Below, piece by piece: positions 12,190 through 12,754 of a stretch of DNA of 12,754 nucleotides. Location: NCBI GenBank assembly GCA_035651635.1, contig DASRFK010000288.1, positions 1 through 12,754 on the forward strand, in the 5' to 3' direction. Both the position numbers and the translations under genes were made by a program. This DNA comes from JANXQE01 sp035651635. Its GTDB lineage: Bacteria; Verrucomicrobiota; Verrucomicrobiia; Limisphaerales; UBA8199. How positions within the stretch are numbered: the first letter of the stretch is position 1; each line of letters starts with the position of its first letter. The notes under the pieces were generated by a model. That model was given only the letters and a program-made list of their open reading frames with translations, was not told where the DNA came from and searched no databases.

Positions 12190-12754
12190 TGCTGCGGTGT
12201 TGTCGAAGTTTGATCAGGTTGCAGGTTTCGAGTCTACAAATCCTACAGCCTCGGCAAGCGTCTTGCTCCGAGCTTTCGTCTGAAGAAAATGCTTATACTT
12301 CGTTGAATCGCCATTATCATCACGTCATCGGGTATCGCAGGTGCTTATGACCAAAGCTCTTAATCGATCGCAACAAGAGCGCATCCACGGACTATTTAAA
12401 GAGTTGCTGCACTTGATGCGGAATTCCGGGCTGGGTTTGAGTCGTACTCTTAATGATATTCACTCCAACCAGACATGAGGAGTCGGGCGAAGGTCTCTCA
12501 AGCTCGTGGCAGTGGATCATTAGTAATATGCTATTTATTCAAAAAGTATCACGTGTACTTATCTATAATGCTTAGGACGCCCTGCCATTTTTAACTGCCA
12601 CTGAATCCCCCTAAATGCAGAGCCGCGAGGTGGTGCAGGAGATCGGAATCGAATTCGCGGCCTCGGCCAGATCGCGAGGTCACGACGACGCAATCAGCGC
12701 CTTTGGCGGTTCGACTCACAGGCATGTGGACTTTCAGGTCCGTCCTCAGTCGGG
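12190..12754. other. Region without a firmly supported gene
   Basis: Apart from the possible 43-aa ORF at 12347-12478 I see no gene. The part 12530-12600 is clearly more AT-rich than the rest of the window. It is bracketed by GTGGCAGT (12506-12513) and its exact inverse ACTGCCAC (12594-12601). A TATAAT at 12564-12569 lacks a -35 box at the right distance. From an ATG at 12615 a plus-strand frame is open to the window end (46 codons) with no recognisable domain. Confidence 0.4.
12347..12478 (+). CDS. Possible small ORF, 43 aa
   Basis: ATG 12347 to TGA 12476-12478, reading MTKALNRSQQERIHGLFKEL and continuing LLHLMRNSGLGLSRTLNDIH. AGGTG lies about five bases before the ATG and could serve as ribosome binding site. 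The first thirty residues look like an amphipathic helix. I recognise no family; it could be a small gene, the head of a broken gene, or chance. Confidence 0.3.
   Translation: MTKALNRSQQERIHGLFKELLHLMRNSGLGLSRTLNDIHSNQT

Noticed and set aside
12135..12350. 71-codon plus-strand ORF ending in the ATG of the 43-aa ORF
   Set aside because: Its first third is a shadow of the pilin-like gene's end and the rest shows no recognisable sequence; the ATGA overlap alone is not enough.
12700..12725. TTCGACTC motif resembling a tRNA T-loop (another at 268-282)
   Set aside because: The flanking bases do not form a five-pair T-stem and no acceptor, anticodon or D arm can be built around either.
12615..12754. 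46-codon plus-strand ORF open at the window edge
   Set aside because: No ribosome binding site and no recognisable motif; the reverse strand is open as well. It cannot be judged without the following sequence.
1..12754. CRISPR array, integrase, phage or conjugation genes
   Set aside because: No regularly spaced repeats and no such proteins are visible on either strand.

Overview
The window looks like a piece of a Verrucomicrobiota chromosome, most likely Limisphaerales/Pedosphaera-like. This rests on three things: a pilin-like protein of the prepilin/H-X9-DG type (11374-12189); a very large secreted protein ending in the FYRL-type C-terminal domain common in that phylum (427-4206); and two copies of a hairpin-bearing intergenic repeat (111-200 and 7950-8073) of a kind I recall from these genomes. 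The lineage is inference; no rRNA or other marker gene is present.

Layout. 1-426: a truncated repeat copy and no convincing gene. 427-4206 (-): secreted ~1259-aa protein with an alpha-barrel-like central region. 4421-5129 (-): Phd/YefM antitoxin and PIN-domain toxin, overlapping by 23 nt, with a palindromic operator candidate over the promoter. 5312-6724 (-): exported serine beta-lactamase-like hydrolase, fused in frame to the broken 5' end of a small conserved gene (6755-6898), which is itself coupled to an uncharacterised gene with a CDCP motif (6898-7308). 7393-7951 (+): MIF-type tautomerase and a rubredoxin-like zinc ribbon, which seems to be the cut-off N-terminus of a larger metallo-hydrolase, stopped exactly at the edge of repeat copy B. 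8117-9343 (-): Fsr-type MFS drug exporter. 9371-9621 (-): a previously unlisted leader region with a promoter-like sequence, a 53-codon ORF and an intrinsic terminator, ahead of fsr. 9639-10200 (+): remnant of an ATP-dependent DNA ligase D. 10261-10695 (-): remnant of a D-2-hydroxyacid dehydrogenase with several in-frame stops. 10702-11118 (+): small hypothetical protein. 11374-12189 (+): pilin-like protein. 12190-12754: nothing firm beyond one possible 43-aa ORF.

How it fits together. This is an accessory, partly decaying region. At least four genes are broken (ligD, the dehydrogenase, the zinc-ribbon metallo-hydrolase and the small gene ahead of the hydrolase), lying beside a toxin-antitoxin module and repeat elements. 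Two observations deserve most attention. First, the fsr leader: the end of the 53-codon ORF can pair 9 of 10 bases with the 5' arm of the terminator, which has the logic of a leader-peptide attenuator controlling a drug exporter. Second, the two repeat copies: they are reverse complements of each other except for their 13-nt hairpin loop, which is inverted relative to the arms. All calls are from reading the sequence; no database search was run.
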